Notes: a model not told the origin generated them from the letters alone. A stretch of 64,000 nt of DNA from Canna indica (GCA_034359265.1 CP136890.1:98481501-98545500); one strand, 5' to 3'. Counted from the first letter of the stretch, positions 10,310 through 25,296 are shown. Made by a program: numbers and translations.

Positions 10310-12116
10310 GAGAGGTTGGCAAAGCACACAGGATTCTGCTTACTACAAACACCATATGCATGCAAGAAATAAATTGGATTAATATGGTTCTAATTTTGAA
10401 GCTATTTATTATGAAAAAGAAATAGGTGTAAAAGGACCTCCATTTTAGGATTTTATTGATGAATAGATTTTATTTATTCCACATTAAATATCCAACTTTA
10501 ATTACAGAACAAAAAAAAATAAAAAGTATGAGCTATATGTAGTAATTAATAGAAATAGGGTGCCTCTGTAAAAATAGAAGATGATGATATATTTGCATGT
10601 TTATAATTACTCTTTTTTTAATATTCTCTGTTAATAGTTTATTATAAAATATAATTATCTGCTTAATGTGATTATGTGTTTATTGATTCCTTCAAAATCG
10701 TATTTATTAGTGTGATCTTTAATTTAAAATATATATATATATCATATTTAAAATAAATAAAAAACTTGTACACAAGGAAATGCTTAGAAATCAGAAGATG
10801 CAAATAAGGGAATGCTTCTGAAAATAACAAGAATCATGTTTTAATGGAATTCTCAGTTTTGAAAGTATAAAAATATAAGGTGTTTGGAAGGAGGGTGAAG
10901 GAACTGCAGGTTGATTTTATTGTGCATGATAATTTGCAAAACACAATAGCTTCAACTAGAGGTGGACTCAAAATTTTTGTTTGAGGGAGCAATTTAATTA
11001 AAATATAAAAAAGTGACTATTACTCGTCATAAAAACTTTTAGAGTTAGATCAATTAAGAGTCATATCACAAGTGATTCGTTGATGTTGCTTCTATAGATC
11101 TTAATTTATATATTAATTTGGAACAAATGTTATGTCTTGATGTGAAGCTTTAAAAATAAAAATCTATTTTTTTTTATTTTATGTTTTTATAAATCGATTG
11201 TATTGTTGTGAATGTAGCAAAAATAAATCTTATTCACCATAAAGATGTACTATATATAATTAATATAGATTATTAATAAAATTTATTATTTGCCAAATTT
11301 AAATTCTCAATTAAATAAAATTCATAATCACAAATCAAGTACAAATTGTTCTTTATTTGTTTTTCAAGATGTCTCGTAAGCACTTTGATAAGTAAACTAA
11401 TTATTTAATTATACGTTGAAAAAACTCATCTATAAAATTTCACACAATTTAATAAAAACTGCTAACATAGATGACAATATATACAAAAAATGTATTAAGA
11501 ATTAAAATCAATATAAGATCTCCACATCGAGATTTAAAAAATTTAATAGAGAAAAATATAGACTCGTGTTATAAATTAATGGAAAAATTTGATCAAATTT
11601 ATGTTAGAAAAAAATGGATAAGAATTTGGAAAAAAATTTAAAAAGTTGGTTTTATATTTAGCCATTACAAATAAAAATGCATATAAAACACTAGAATTAA
11701 GAATTGAACCAAAGATTTATAAGCAATATATTTAAATAATTAACTAACTACTAAAGAATAAATAATTTTATAAACAAAATTGACTCAAATAAACTTGTGC
11801 AGTTTCATTATATATTTTTTTTTAAAAATCAAATTATTTCTAATATCAAAAGTATTATTATTAGTAACAGTGCAATTTACTGCATTCCAGCCTCGCTGAT
11901 GCAAAATCTCTCATTCATATTATTGCTCTAAAACATGATCCTATTTGGCAAATGACTAATATAATTTGAGATATTAAGAATATAACTCAATGTTTTTTTA
12001 TGGTGTATCATTTCGTTTCAATCATAGTTAGGCAAATAAAAGCAGCCCGTTTAACTATAAACATGGCTCAAATTTGTAAAGGGCATTTCATTTTGGTTGT
12101 CTTTAGTAGCGCATTT
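10310..12116. other. Gene-free AT-rich stretch
   Basis: Long AT-rich sequence upstream of the zinc-finger gene, with frequent stops in all frames and no recognisable domain, RNA gene or clear element ends. The first few hundred bases next to the TATA box presumably hold the promoter. Confidence 0.6.
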
Positions 12117-12553
12117 TAGGGGCGGCAGAAATGGGCACGATAGGATAACTACGGATCAGGTCGAAAAATTTAGCCTGACAAGCTTATGGCCAACCCGGCA
12201 CGATAACATTGCGGACCGACGCAGACCGACTCTTATCGTGCCGGCCCGGCCCGTTTGAATTGGCCAACTAAGTATAACAAATTGAATTAAATAATTCTGA
12301 AACTCTAAGACTAATTAAGTGTCTACTATCCAAAAAAAATTGGCTTGGTTTGGTTTGATGTTAAGTATTGATGTTTGGTTTAATGTTAAGTACTGATGTT
12401 AATCAGAATTCTATAAAAAAAACACAATTCTATAAAATTATGTGAACTCACAGCCCGTGCTAGGCCGCCAATTTTCGGCCCATAGAGTTTGCGAGCCGGG
12501 TCGGGCCGGCACGCTACCTTATCGTGCTGGGCCGACCTGTTCCACCACTCCTA
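12117..12553. mobile_element. hAT-type MITE with CGGGCC-rich ends
   Basis: The left end is TAGGGGCGGCAGAAATGGG and the right end, in reverse complement, TAGGAGTGGTGGAACAGG. Both arms then carry CGGCCCGGCACGATA-type words. The flanks GCGCATTT (12109-12116) and GTGCACTT (12554-12561) match at six of eight positions, consistent with an aged 8-bp hAT duplication. The core is AT-rich and non-coding. A related copy lies near 33626-34060. Confidence 0.6.
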
Positions 12554-12561
12554 GTGCACTT

Positions 12562-14860
12562 AATTTAATCTATTTGAATTATCAATAATATTATTTTAAA
12601 TTAATTGTGCCTAAAAGATACATAGTCAGTTGGGTCACATTACTAACAATCTGAATTGTCACGGTAATCCACATTATCACCAAATTAGCAATGTAAATAG
12701 CTAACATATATAGGAGGTGTCTAGGTGGATTACCATCAAAATGATAATTATTTTCTAACAAAAATATTTTCATCAAATTCTAGCCTCCAACGACCTTTTT
12801 GCTAACTCCCTCACTTCCTCTAGCTAGCTCTCTCTCTTGATCGTGATCCATGTCATCTAATCCACTCTAACGTTGTCATTTGCTTTGACTCCGATGATGC
12901 CTCTGTCGACTTTCTCTCTAGTCAAAATAAATTTTTTATTTTCCATATATATGAAGAGACCAAGAGAGTGAACGTCTTTTGCTACGTCGACTTTGCTCTA
13001 TTCATTAATATGATCGCCATTAATTATTTGCTATACTCAGTAGACTTTGCTATAATCCTTGTTATGTATTTCTAATAATCAAATCTATTTCGAGGATATT
13101 TTAGTAAAAAATATATATTACTCTATATTTTATTATTTCACCAAAAAGAACAATGTGGGTTGCCAGTAAAATTAATTATGCTTACCAAACACTATAACTT
13201 AATATTACTAGTAACTTAAAAGATAGTAATCTATTCTAGATTGCTCGGTAATTTTAATTGATAATACATATATCAAACGCAAGCTTCCTACTTGGACTTT
13301 CTGAATTGAAGAAAATCCATGTAAAAGACGTAAACAATCTCACTACTTTTGGCTAGTAAAGTCTTTATATTTGGGGCAGATTTATTTTCCTAAAATATTT
13401 TGGCTAGTAAAGTCTTTATTCACACGCAGAACATAAAATCCTTAAATAACTTCCAGGAAATGATCTTAATATTAATCACCAAAATCTAATAAAATCTCAC
13501 AAGAAATTATCTTCCTAAAATAACTTGCACTATTTTGCTCTCATTTCTAGAGGATATTAATTTGTATTCCTGAACAATACAAGGATTACTGGGACTGATA
13601 AATTCTCTGCACAAAATCTCCTGATACAAATAGATTATGCTTATGTATATTAAATGAATTAGAATAAATAACTTAATATGTTTCAACCTGCATCTGGAAA
13701 ATTACGAATAATTTTGAAAATATATCAAAACTATTTTAATATTATTTATGCACAACAATTTAAAATGATAAGAAAAATAAAATAGAAATATGCGGTGTCA
13801 TATTTCAAGTCAGAAATAAAACAATAGAAATAAAAATTAAATTTAGAATAAATGTTGATGTTGAAATTAGAAGTGAACCCAGCATAATCGCTTAAATGCA
13901 TATTGTTGATTTCATTTTAGAAATGAATTTCACTGTCTTTCGGAAATAAAGTTGAAATCATAACTTAATAAAAATACATTCAAAATATGATGTTAAATAA
14001 AATTTTAATAATAATAGATGGCCCATATATGGTTGGATACTCGGATAAGAGCATTGAAGGGATGGAGGGTTGAGATAAGATATTCAATAGAATTGCAAGG
14101 GGAAATTGATGCGTGTGTGTTGTAGCGGATTTCAACCTTTATTTTTTTAAAAAAATATTAATGTAGTTTGTTAATTTTTAGTTCTTTTTGGTTTAATTAA
14201 TTCTTAAAGTTCGTGATTTTTTTAATTTAGTTGTTTTACTCATAGGTTCTATTTTATTGTTGAATTAGATAATGAATGAAATATTTATTTCTCATTTATT
14301 CATATTATCTTGTTTGTGTGGTTGGATTTTAAACACGAGATATAGCTATTTGTTTTTTCAATCATTTTTTGATGAAAGAGAAATGATTATTCCATCTCTT
14401 AAGGTAGGAAATCACTATTCAATATATATTTTTGGTAATATTTTTTTAATTTTGTCTATTATAATTAATCCAATTACATAATATATATTGTATATTATAT
14501 TATACATATTTATTATATATTTAAATTACACAATAAACTATTTAACTAATTAAAAAATATATTTATTATATAGGAAGTATGAAATTTTTCCGCTCTAGCT
14601 CTTGTGCTTCGAGCTCTTTCCAAAAATAAAATCGCTCAACATCAATCCAATTGAACTCCTGACTCTTAGTTCTTCGCCCCTGCCCCTTCACTAAAAAAGC
14701 ATGATTCTTAATTCGAGTCATGCATTAAAGTAATTTTTTTTTAAATTAGTGCCTTATTTTAAAAAAGATTATAAAAAATTAACATACTTGAAAGGGTCGA
14801 TTTGAGAATAAACATTGAGAGATGAAGAAAATATAGAACCAATGCCCAAAAGGGGAGTTG
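12562..14860. other. Gene-free AT-rich stretch
   Basis: No supported gene. A few frames of 60-70 codons exist (for example 14272-14481), but their composition is that of AT-rich noise. No tRNA, repeat array or element with both ends is evident. Confidence 0.6.
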
Positions 14861-14864
14861 GTAG

Positions 14865-15510
14865 TAAAATAATTGGCGGCCCTATATCAACGCCTAAGAT
14901 ATGGGTGCTGATATTCAAATATTAATATATACATTAATGTTATTTATATTATTAATTTATAAAATATACAACATATTATAAATTATATTTTATTATATAT
15001 ACATAAACAAATATTTATATTTTATTATATTAATATAATATTTAAAATTATTATTTGTATTTTATAAGTTGGTAAATTTGTTTAAGTTTAATAAGATATT
15101 TATAATATTTAAAAGTAATAAGAAAAAATTAAATGATGTGATACTATACATATGATATTTATAATTATTAAATTTATTTAGAAAATATTTTTTATCAATT
15201 TGGGACTTAAAGTATTTTTTATTTTATTTATATTTTTTATTATATTATAAATAAATAAATAACTGACACATGTATAATTTATGTCAATATGAGACTTAAA
15301 CTAATGATGTTGGACTAAATCTACCAAAATTGGAAGGAAATTTGAAAATCGATGCTTGTATCCCGAAATCTAGCATCAGCTCCAAGTTAGCGTCTAAAAC
15401 TGAAAAACTAATGCCTATAGTACCGACGCCTGCTAATATCAGGTGTCGGTTTCAAATCAGCCCCCGACACAGGCGTCGATAAATTTATGTCTCTTACAAT
15501 TTTTGTGTTG
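14865..15510. repeat. Degenerate element with CGACGCC-type subterminal motifs
   Basis: Motifs of the AACGCCTAAGAT / CGACGCCTG / GGCGTCGA type occur at 14880-14905 and densely at 15340-15480, on either side of an AT-rich core. The spacing resembles a CACTA-derived element. The termini themselves are too decayed to fix the ends, and no target duplication is visible. Confidence 0.35.
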
Positions 15511-15654
15511 TTGTATTTTTGTTTTAATTATTTTTTAACAGATTATTAAAGGTATAAATAAGTTAACTTTCATTTTATATGTAAATATATATATAAGGGT
15601 AAAATAATATTTTTATTAAAATTATTCTTCCCTACCCCACACTTTAAAATTTTT

Positions 15655-15931
15655 ACCCAAATTACATTGATCTCCCCTGAGGTTTAGTGAAATTACATTG
15701 ATATCTCCTCTATTTGTAATTTTATCTTGTAACCCCCCGAGTTTTGTAAAAGATTACACAAACCTCCTCTATAACGAAATAAGATTACACAAACATCTCA
15801 TGAGTTTGGTAAAATATTACACAAACTCCTCCTAAAAAGATTACTCAGGGGAGGTAATTATAATTTGGACAAATAGAAGAGAGGTAAGTGTAATTTCACT
15901 AAATCTCAGGAGAGGTCGATGTAATTTATCC
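15655..15931. mobile_element. Fold-back MITE with about 62-bp inverted repeats
   Basis: The left arm at 15654-15716 (AATTACATTGATCTCCCCTG followed by the TTTAGTGAAATTACATTGAT region) and the right arm at 15868-15931 are inverted copies. The interior repeats AGATTACACAAAC-type words several times. No open frame. Superfamily not determined. Confidence 0.55.
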
Positions 15932-16601
15932 AATAAAAAAATAAGATATATTATCTGGTCGTTCCTCGTCCACCTATTAATTACACATACAAGAAGAGAG
16001 AAGTAATATTATGTACTATAACTACACCCTAGAATAATTATTTTTTAGCATGGAATTACAATTATGTTGATTTTTTTATTGATTTGTTGGCTTTCTTTAT
16101 ATTCTTTATATGGTATGCTTCATGAAATTAGTCTTGAGGTGGGCAATTAAGACAAATAATTTTTTTTAAGATGATAACTACTTAATTATTTTTATTTTAA
16201 AGGTTTTTAAATATTTTTTAATTAATATATATATATATATAATCTGTATATTAAAAATTTAAAGTTAATTAATTAAAATATATTAAAAATTTATATTTTA
16301 AATTGGGTCATTCTCACTTAAATTTCTGCCTCCGCCATGGATTATAATGGAATTAAAAACTTAGGACTAATATGATATTTTTTAAAGTTTGAGAATGAAA
16401 TTGATAAAGTTGTATGGCCAATTTGAAAATATGTCACCGGTTCAGAAATGTTCCGGTTCGGTTTACTCTTTGATATGATGTTGGAATTTAGATCTCTATG
16501 AAATGTGCGTCGGTGACGGAGGCCAGTGAGAGTGGCAGAGATATCGGTGAGAGCGAAACAGGGAGCGATCCGATCCTTCTCCTCGCTCGCCTCACTCGAA
16601 G
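15932..16601. other. Upstream region of the nucleotide-sugar transporter gene
   Basis: AT-rich until about 16480, then less AT-rich over the last about 110 bp before the transporter ATG, which probably includes its 5' UTR. No clean TATA box was identified. Confidence 0.4.
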
Positions 16602-19600
16602 ATGGAGTACAGAAGAGTCAAGGACCAGGTAACAATCGACCGCTTTTTTAATCGGATTTCGGTAAGATGGTCTGGCATTGATCTCGTTAGATCTCACTGG
16701 AACACCACAAAATTAGCTTAAGAGTAGGGTTCTCGAGGCACTATTTTCTCCGATTTCGAAACGCTGAATAGGTTTCCTTGATTGCTAAGAATTGTTGAAG
16801 TCCTTTCCTAGGTTTCTTTCGTTGCCATTTGAGATGTCCGTTTGCTTCTATGTTTATTCTCTTAAAATGCTTTGGTTGGTTCTGCAATTATCCGAAGGCA
16901 AGGAAAAATTCTTGTTTGGTTTTCTGCATTTGTTCTTGCTTGTTGCTTTTTTTTCCTCTAGTTTTGTTTATGAAAATGGTTTGGAATGGTTTTCATGCCC
17001 TACCTCCATCACTGTACTGGGTACCCAATTACTGCTCATTGAATGCATTAAGATGGACAATCTGACGTTTACAGGAAGATTATGGTGATAAAGCTCTGAC
17101 TGATGTGGAAAATCAACATGGGAAGCCTTTTTCTTCAGGTATGCTTCTTTCAAGTTGAAGATAAAATCCTGATGCGCTGGTAGCATATAATTGTATTCAC
17201 CTATGTAATTTCTGTCATTCCACAGTTGCAGCTGATAATCTACCCGGCTCTGGTGTTATTCCTACCAACAAACCCAATTGGAAGCTAAAGTATTACTTTT
17301 TTGTATATGTTTAACTGTATATGATATGATCTTTTTTATACAGAAAATGTTGAATTAAAACCCTCTTCTTCTAATTTTGGACCATATTCAGGTCAGTTGT
17401 CACACTTGCATTGACATTGCTTACAAGCTCACAAGCAATACTTATTGTGTGGTCCAAAAGAGCTGGGAAATATGAGTATAGTGTAACTACAGCCAACTTT
17501 TCGGTAAGTTAATGTTATCTCAAATCAATCTTAGCTGCACAATACTAATGAGCATACATCTCATGGGATGTTAAGAATCGGTTGTCATTTGTCCATTATA
17601 AATATTTTCATGAAATCAAAATTGAATCTCACATTGGAATTTCTTTGTCTCATTTCTGTTCCATTGTACTTCCTTCATACTTGACTAGGTCGAGGCTTTA
17701 AAGTGCATGTTGTCACTTGGAGCACTGGTTAGAATCTGGAAAATTCATGGTGTAACAGCAGACAATCAGTAAGAATTTATCTTACTCTGTTCGTCTGTGA
17801 ATTCTAAATGTGGTAATTTGCAAATTGAAATTTGATGCAGCAAAGGCAATGATTACACTTTTTTTACCTTGCAATTTTTGTTATTTGAGGATCTTTATCT
17901 TTTATGTGTAGCTGAGAAAGACTGTAGTAATTTATAGGAAATATTGATTCATATCAAGATTGCTGCAATTTCTTACATTCTAAATCTTATTAACTTGATC
18001 ATCTACAAACTATGGTTAATAGCAAAATTATTTTCTGTATGAGATACATTTTTGTTAACATGCTAGTTAGCATGCAGTTTTTGCGCTTCTCTCTTAAGAT
18101 ATATCCTTCTTGATCAAACTAGTAATCATTTACCTTAACTAGTTGATAATTTAAATTGATTTTGTTTGTATCTCATCTAACTTTTATGTTGATCTCGTGA
18201 TGTTAGGTTAAGTACATCTTTTGAAGAAGTTAAAGTTTATCCTATCCCTGCAATACTGTACCTTGTTAAGAATTTACTACAGGTATAAAAAATTGCGTAT
18301 TTTCATGACATGAACTTTTTAAAAATAGAACATAACAATTAACAATGTTGTTTTGGAAGTAGTATTACATCTTCGCATATGTGGATGCCCCAGCTTACCA
18401 AATACTGAAGAATCTGAATATCATCAGCACTGGTGTTCTGTACCGCATCATTCTAAAGAAGAAGTAAGAAAATTGCTCAGTTTAGATTCATCATGTAGTT
18501 GTTCTGTTGAATTCTTTCCATTTGGCATTGTGGAAGATATTGTAATGGCACCTGGATATTGCTCATCCTCATTCAAGAAATTGTACTTCATTTTCAATAT
18601 ATTTTTTTTAAAAAATATTATGTGAATGAGGTTTGCTTCATTTTGATGTTATTTTCAGCATTTTGAAATTCCTCCAAATAATAATAGTTATATGCATTCC
18701 TTTATTATAATATTATTCTTAAGAATAACAAAAACCTTTAAGTTGTTTTATGTGCTATAAAAAAAATGATGGCTAGTGAGCATTTATGTGATTCCTGATG
18801 AACCAACATGATTATTTCTTTACTTTATTCAATTTTCAAATTAGTATGATGATAGAACTGAAGAAGAGGAGGTCCATAATGTTTCTATACATATCATGGG
18901 AATTTATTGTGCTCAACACTTCAACCTCTACTAGTTTAGATGGTTTAAGACATCCATGATGCCGTTACAATTCCATGGTGCCAAATTGCCAATACATGGA
19001 AATATCTGAATTCCGCCTTATCATGTGAGGCTACAATCCTTGGGACTCAAAACAGATTCTGGAAATTTTGTAACATGTTACATGCACAATATTATGTAAC
19101 ATGAATGTCACTATTAAAATTCCTCCTCAATTTTCCAAACGGACATTGTTATATAACATAACCTCAGTGGTTGCTAACGGGGGCTTGTGGTAATTTTTTT
19201 CTTTCAGGTTAAGTGAAATTCAGTGGGCAGCTTTTATTCTTCTGTGTGCAGGATGCACAACGGCTCAATTAAATTCTAAGTAAGCATAATAAACTTGGAC
19301 AGAGTAAAAGATAATTATTTTTTATTGATCTGTAGTTTGTAATAGACTCATCCTCTTCTTCTTTTAACTCTTTTGTGTTGCCAACATTCTTTTTATGTGT
19401 CACTTTGAAATCTTTATGTTTCTTAATTTGTACTTATATAACTCTATCTTTCATGCAGTTCTGATCGTGTTCTTCAAACACCATTTGAAGGTTGGATGAT
19501 GGCCATTGTGAGTCTTGGACCTGACCATCTACTTTCAATTTAGTTTAATTTCTTAAGTGTTGCCTATAAATCTTTAATATGATGTTATGTGTCGGCTATG

Positions 19601-21083
19601 TTTTCTAGATCATGGCTCTCCTAAGTGGCTTTGCTGGGGTGTATACAGAGGTATCATCTATGTGTCATGAAGGCAGTATATGTTACTGCTTCTCTGCAGA
19701 TTACATGAAACACCAAATCTACTATTTATATAAACCACTATGATTCTTGATCTTTTAAATTGCAGGCTATTATCAAGAAATGTCCTTCCAGAAATATTAA
19801 TGTGCAAAACTTCTGGTTATACATCTTCGGGATGATTTTTAATCTAATCGCCATTTGCGTTCAGGACTATGATGAAGTCATGAACAAGTAATATTTAAGA
19901 ACCTTTTTTTTCTTGAATCAGAATACTGAATTCTTGGACATGATTGAACAACTTTCTTTTTTTCTGAGACAGAGGTTTCTTTCATGGCTATTCCTTTATC
20001 ACAGTTTGTATGATTCTCAATCATGCACTCAGGTCTGGTGCAATATGTTTAGTGTTTGCTGTTCTTTCTTTTCTGCACTTACTGAGTTTGTTGCTTTTTT
20101 GACAGTGGTATTGCTGTGTCAATGGTTATGAAATATGCTGATAACATTGTGAAGGTAAAACACCTGAATTTTCATCCAGACAGGAATCAACTTAAATGAC
20201 TGGTCTAGGTTTGTTTGGTTTATATTTGTATATCATATTTGATGATACACAATAACACAAAACCATGTTCACACAATTGATTCACAAACTCTTAATACAG
20301 AAAATAGATGGTTAGTGGACCTTATCCTCCTATCATACCTGGCATGCATTTTACATGATTTAACAAAATATGCATTTTGATTTATTGTTGCTTGATTGTT
20401 ACATGATTTTTTGACAGTGGATATGCATTTTAGTGACAATATCAAGTGGGGATAATTTTAGGTTCTAGAGAAGGAAAGGGTGAAATACTAAAATAAGGTA
20501 TTCTGGCAAAAGTTTCTTGACCAATAGAGTTTGAGTTGGATCATCATCTGATTGATGTAAATTATTAAGGTCTAGACGTCAAAAAGCAACCTTTTCAATT
20601 TTAGACTGTCTGTGAATAGAATTTAAATCTATAGCGTTCACTGGATTCTCTGAAAACAATGTTAACTAGTAAACAGTACTAATGTGCTCCAAAGTCTGGT
20701 GCTTTTCTGACTGTTTGCATGTCCAATATGTACAGGTGTATTCAACTTCAGTGGCAATGCTTCTAACAGCTGTCGTGTCTGTGTTTCTTTTTGGCTTCCA
20801 TTTATCACTTGCCTTCTTTCTTGGGTCCACGTAAGTATAATTCCATCTCACTCTTTGTGAAACTCTTCTCTGTGTTTCTCTTTTGACTTGGACAAAATAA
20901 TAGATCCGAAACACGTTGAAGCTTGCTTTTCTTCCACTTCAAAAACCTTTTTTTGGTTTTTATGTGGTATGAAAGCTGCATTTACTCATATTTCGAATCA
21001 AAGTTAACTGAAGTTTTATTTTCAGGGTCGTTTCTGTCTCCGTATACTTGCACTCGATTGGGAAACCAAAACAATTGAAATAA
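16602..21083 (+). CDS. CSTLP: Nucleotide-sugar transporter, CMP-sialic-acid-transporter-like
   Basis: Fifteen exons join to 1071 nt (356 residues): 16602-16628, 17075-17138, 17226-17289, 17392-17503, 17689-17768, 18207-18282, 18363-18463, 19208-19279, 19459-19507, 19609-19650, 19766-19887, 19973-20032, 20106-20154, 20736-20830, 21026-21083. All introns are GT-AG and the frame is continuous. The product is a multi-pass drug/metabolite-superfamily antiporter expected in the Golgi membrane, exchanging a nucleotide sugar for the nucleoside monophosphate. A hydrophilic N-terminal tail of about 45 residues precedes about ten hydrophobic segments. The signature YYIFAYVDAPAYQILKNLNI sits at 142-161, followed by LYRIIL, AQLNSNSDR, NHALSGIAVSMVMKYADNIV and the C-terminal VSVSVYLHS. 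These match the plant CMP-sialate-transporter-like clade closely. Plants make little or no sialic acid, so the true substrate may be another CMP- or UDP-sugar. Start chosen as MEYRRVKDQ. Confidence 0.92.
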
Positions 21084-22227
21084 AAGATTTGTGGGGAGAT
21101 AGAAAAGTTGAATAGAACCAATTGCTTCATTCAGGCATGGTGGTCCATCTTTTGCATGACACATTGTTGAACCACTGGCGGCAGCACAACTGCTTTTGGT
21201 AACTGTATGATAAAATCTGAAATTTATCTGGAAACGAAATATGCACAATGTTGCTGCGTCAAGTGTATTTTAGAAAAACCATGAAAAGAAGCTGGATCAT
21301 GATGCTGTTTAGTCTTGGGAAGTGAGAGCTTCCTGTGGAATTAGGGTTACTTGTTTTTGGAACCCCTAGCCCCTTTTATCTACCAGCGTACTTATCTGCA
21401 GAGTCAGTTCCTCCAATATTGTCGATGGAGTGAATATATTGTCTTGTATATGCATTTATTATATATGTTTTATCTTCTGATGTAATGATGAATTTGATTA
21501 GATAAAGCAGATTTTGCAGATTACCATATGGTTTGTTAAAGCAAACTGCTGTAATTCTTCACTAATTAATTTATGATTAGTTCGTCTTCTAATTAGCAAT
21601 CTCGTAGGTTCTATTCCCTCTTCCTGAGTTCCTGTTGTGGAATTTAACATAGCTAATATCTCATTCGCACACCGTGAACGAGTTGAAATTAAGCATGCTG
21701 GTACTTGATTCTGATTGAAAGCTGATGATGAAGTGGTGCAAGCGACCTAGCTGGTCAAGTATGATTAAGTTTTCTACATTTGTTTCTTGTTAATCTGATA
21801 TAGTTTTCTTTCAGTGGATTCAAATGAGTTCAAAATGTTGTCATTTCCGTTTCTACTTGAGGATGGCAGTTGTTGAATATTTTGTTTATCCAAAGTCTTT
21901 CAGGATGACAATGGTCATATATTTTTAGTATCCACATTTTTCTACTCTTTAAATTACATACGGATAGCCATCAATCGGGTTTAAATATATATAAAAATAT
22001 TTGGATTTGAATCAGATTCATGCAAAAAGATTGTGGATATTCGATTTCTGATATTAAATATAATATATATTTTACTAATTCAACGCAAGTTTGAGTAGAA
22101 AAAACATATTTTAATCTAGCTCAATTGCAAGGGTATATAATTACATTTGAATTTTAATAATAGAGAAAAAATACGGATAACCAATCCGATGGCCATTCAA
22201 GCATGTTGTAAATCAAGAACGGGATTT
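21084..22227. other. 3' flank of the transporter gene, no further gene
   Basis: 21084 to about 21500 is plausibly the 3' UTR, with a TAAAGC/TATAT-rich end. Beyond that the sequence is AT-rich and non-coding up to the long-TIR element at 22228. Confidence 0.5.
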
Positions 22228-22955
22228 GGCTTAATTATGTTTTTTATTCTCAAAATATCATTTTTTTCTATTTAATTTCTTATTTTAAAAAAAAAAATTT
22301 AGTCTCTCAAAAATTATTTTCGTTTTCGTTTGATCATCCCGTTAACTTATTATTAACTTTTGTTATTAAGTGCCAACATGATAATACTGACATGAATGGA
22401 TTAAAATCAAAATGAGGGACCAAACGAAAAGAAAGAAAGAAATATTTTAAGGGACTAGAAGAAAAAATATATTTTAATAACCTCGTGCTACCCTTGCGCC
22501 ACCACGACTCGCGCCTCCTTTGCTACTTGCGCCGTGAGACTGCCCACCATAGTGTAACACCACAACGACCACGATTGCTCTCTTCGCCACGATTTTCAAA
22601 TGCACGACTCAGGGGGAGGCGCGAGCACGAGTCGTGGTGGCGCAATCAGCCATTTTTTCCATCAAATCCCTTAAAATTATACTTCATGTTATATATATAT
22701 ATATAGTGTTACCCAAATTATTATTTTTTTTCATCTAGTCCCTTAAAATCTTTTTTTCTATTTTATCTCTCATTTTGTCTTTAATCCATGTCAATATTAT
22801 CATGTTGACACTTAACAGCAAAAGCTAACGAAAAATTAACAGATAGATCAAATGGAAACGAAAATAGTTTTTGAGTGACTAAATGAAAACTTTTTAAAAA
22901 AGATAGATCAAATGAAAAAAAAAAATATTTTGGGAACCAAAAATATAATTAAGCC
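22228..22955. mobile_element. Long-TIR Mutator-like element with GC-rich hairpin core
   Basis: About 220-bp arms are inverted copies: the left end starts GGCTTAATTATGTTTTT, and the right end in reverse complement GGCTTAATTATATTTTTG. The 9-bp flanks ACGGGATTT (22219-22227) and ATAGGATTT (22956-22964) match at seven of nine positions. The middle, 22480-22650, is abruptly GC-rich and contains a perfect 18-bp inverted repeat (22494-22511 with 22628-22645, TTGCGCCACCACGACTCG). No transposase. The GC-rich core looks like captured or independently inserted DNA. Confidence 0.68.
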
Positions 22956-22964
22956 ATAGGATTT

Positions 22965-23422
22965 TTACTAAAGTGTCTTGTAAGCATGATTATTTTCTTT
23001 AGGTATCATTTTTTTTCTTTACTTGTATTATGATTTAATATAAAGAACAAAATTGTTATATTTCATTATTTTTTTTAAAAAAAATGAAAATCTACTTTCC
23101 GTTTCTAAAATAGCAATTGCTGGTTCTCAGTATAATCCGAAGTTCCGAACCTAACTGGACTCAGTGACTCACCCTTAACAATGTCGATCTTCAGAAGAAA
23201 ATATTTAATTTATTGATTGGATTCAGTAAATGGACTTGCAGAGTTGCAGTACTGTCGCTTTTCAGAAACTTTTTGTTTTTTTATTAATCGGCCGGCATGC
23301 TTGAAAGTAAAGTCTAATCCAAGCAAACTTGAAGCCTCGCCATTAATTCTTGTTCTGAAAGGCCGAGCAACTCTCCGACCAATTCGAGACCTTTACTTGA
23401 AAGCAACACCAGACGAAGCCCT
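22965..23422. other. Promoter region of the XCP-type protease gene
   Basis: Sequence changes from AT-rich to mixed composition at about 23200. The last 200 bp before the TATA box are the likely proximal promoter. No coding frame is supported. Confidence 0.4.
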
Positions 23423-23430
23423 TATATAAA
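23423..23430 (+). promoter_or_regulatory. TATA box of the XCP-type protease gene
   Basis: TATATAAA lies 73-80 bp upstream of the ATG at 23503, a normal plant TATA box that would place transcription start near 23455 and give a leader of about 50 nt. Confidence 0.7.
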
Positions 23431-23502
23431 TCCTCCCAGTTCCCCTCATCTCGATCTCTCACACAACGCATTTCCCCACTGATCATATCATCGATCCGCA
23501 TC

Positions 23503-24876
<1,374 letters not shown>

Positions 24877-25088
24877 TGAGGGAAATTAATTATAGCATTT
24901 TCTCTCCCTCATTATTTCGTCATTTTCAAGTTAATTCGCCATTTATATAATACTTGGTTTGGATTCTGATTTTACTTCGGGGTCAAACAAATGGATTGTA
25001 ACAGTAATTATGTTGTTTCTAAATAAATATTATGTTGGTTGGATTTGATATATGTCTTATTAATTTAGTGCGCTAAAACAAATAAATT

Positions 25089-25160
25089 GGTCCCATGGTC
25101 TAGTGGTTAGGACATTGGACTCTGAATCCAGTAACCCGAGTTCAAATCTCGGTGGGACCT
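25089..25160 (+). tRNA. tRNA-Gln(CUG): tRNA-Gln (anticodon CUG), copy 1
   Basis: A 72-nt cloverleaf. The acceptor stem GGTCCCA pairs with TGGGACC, the D arm is GTC/GAC, the anticodon stem TTGGA/TCCAG encloses loop CTCTGAA with anticodon CTG, and the T arm CCGAG/CTCGG carries TTCAAAT. The discriminator base is T. An oligo-T Pol III terminator follows immediately. No intron. Confidence 0.95.
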
Positions 25161-25296
25161 TTTTTTCCTTAAAAATTAATACAATTAAATAATTATATAT
25201 TTTATAATCATTGGCTTTTTTATTCCGATTGTTAAATATTTTTGTCAAATTATAAAATACAATAATTACAGTTAGTCATTTAGTAAAAATCCATCT

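Noticed and set aside
10206..10361. Upstream extension of the zinc-finger frame by 52 codons
   Set aside because: It would translate the CT microsatellite as Leu-Ser repeats and would start upstream of the predicted transcription start. The ATG at 10205 is preferred.
14272..14481. 69-codon hydrophobic frame
   Set aside because: AT-rich noise with Phe/Ile/Leu-heavy translation and no supporting context.
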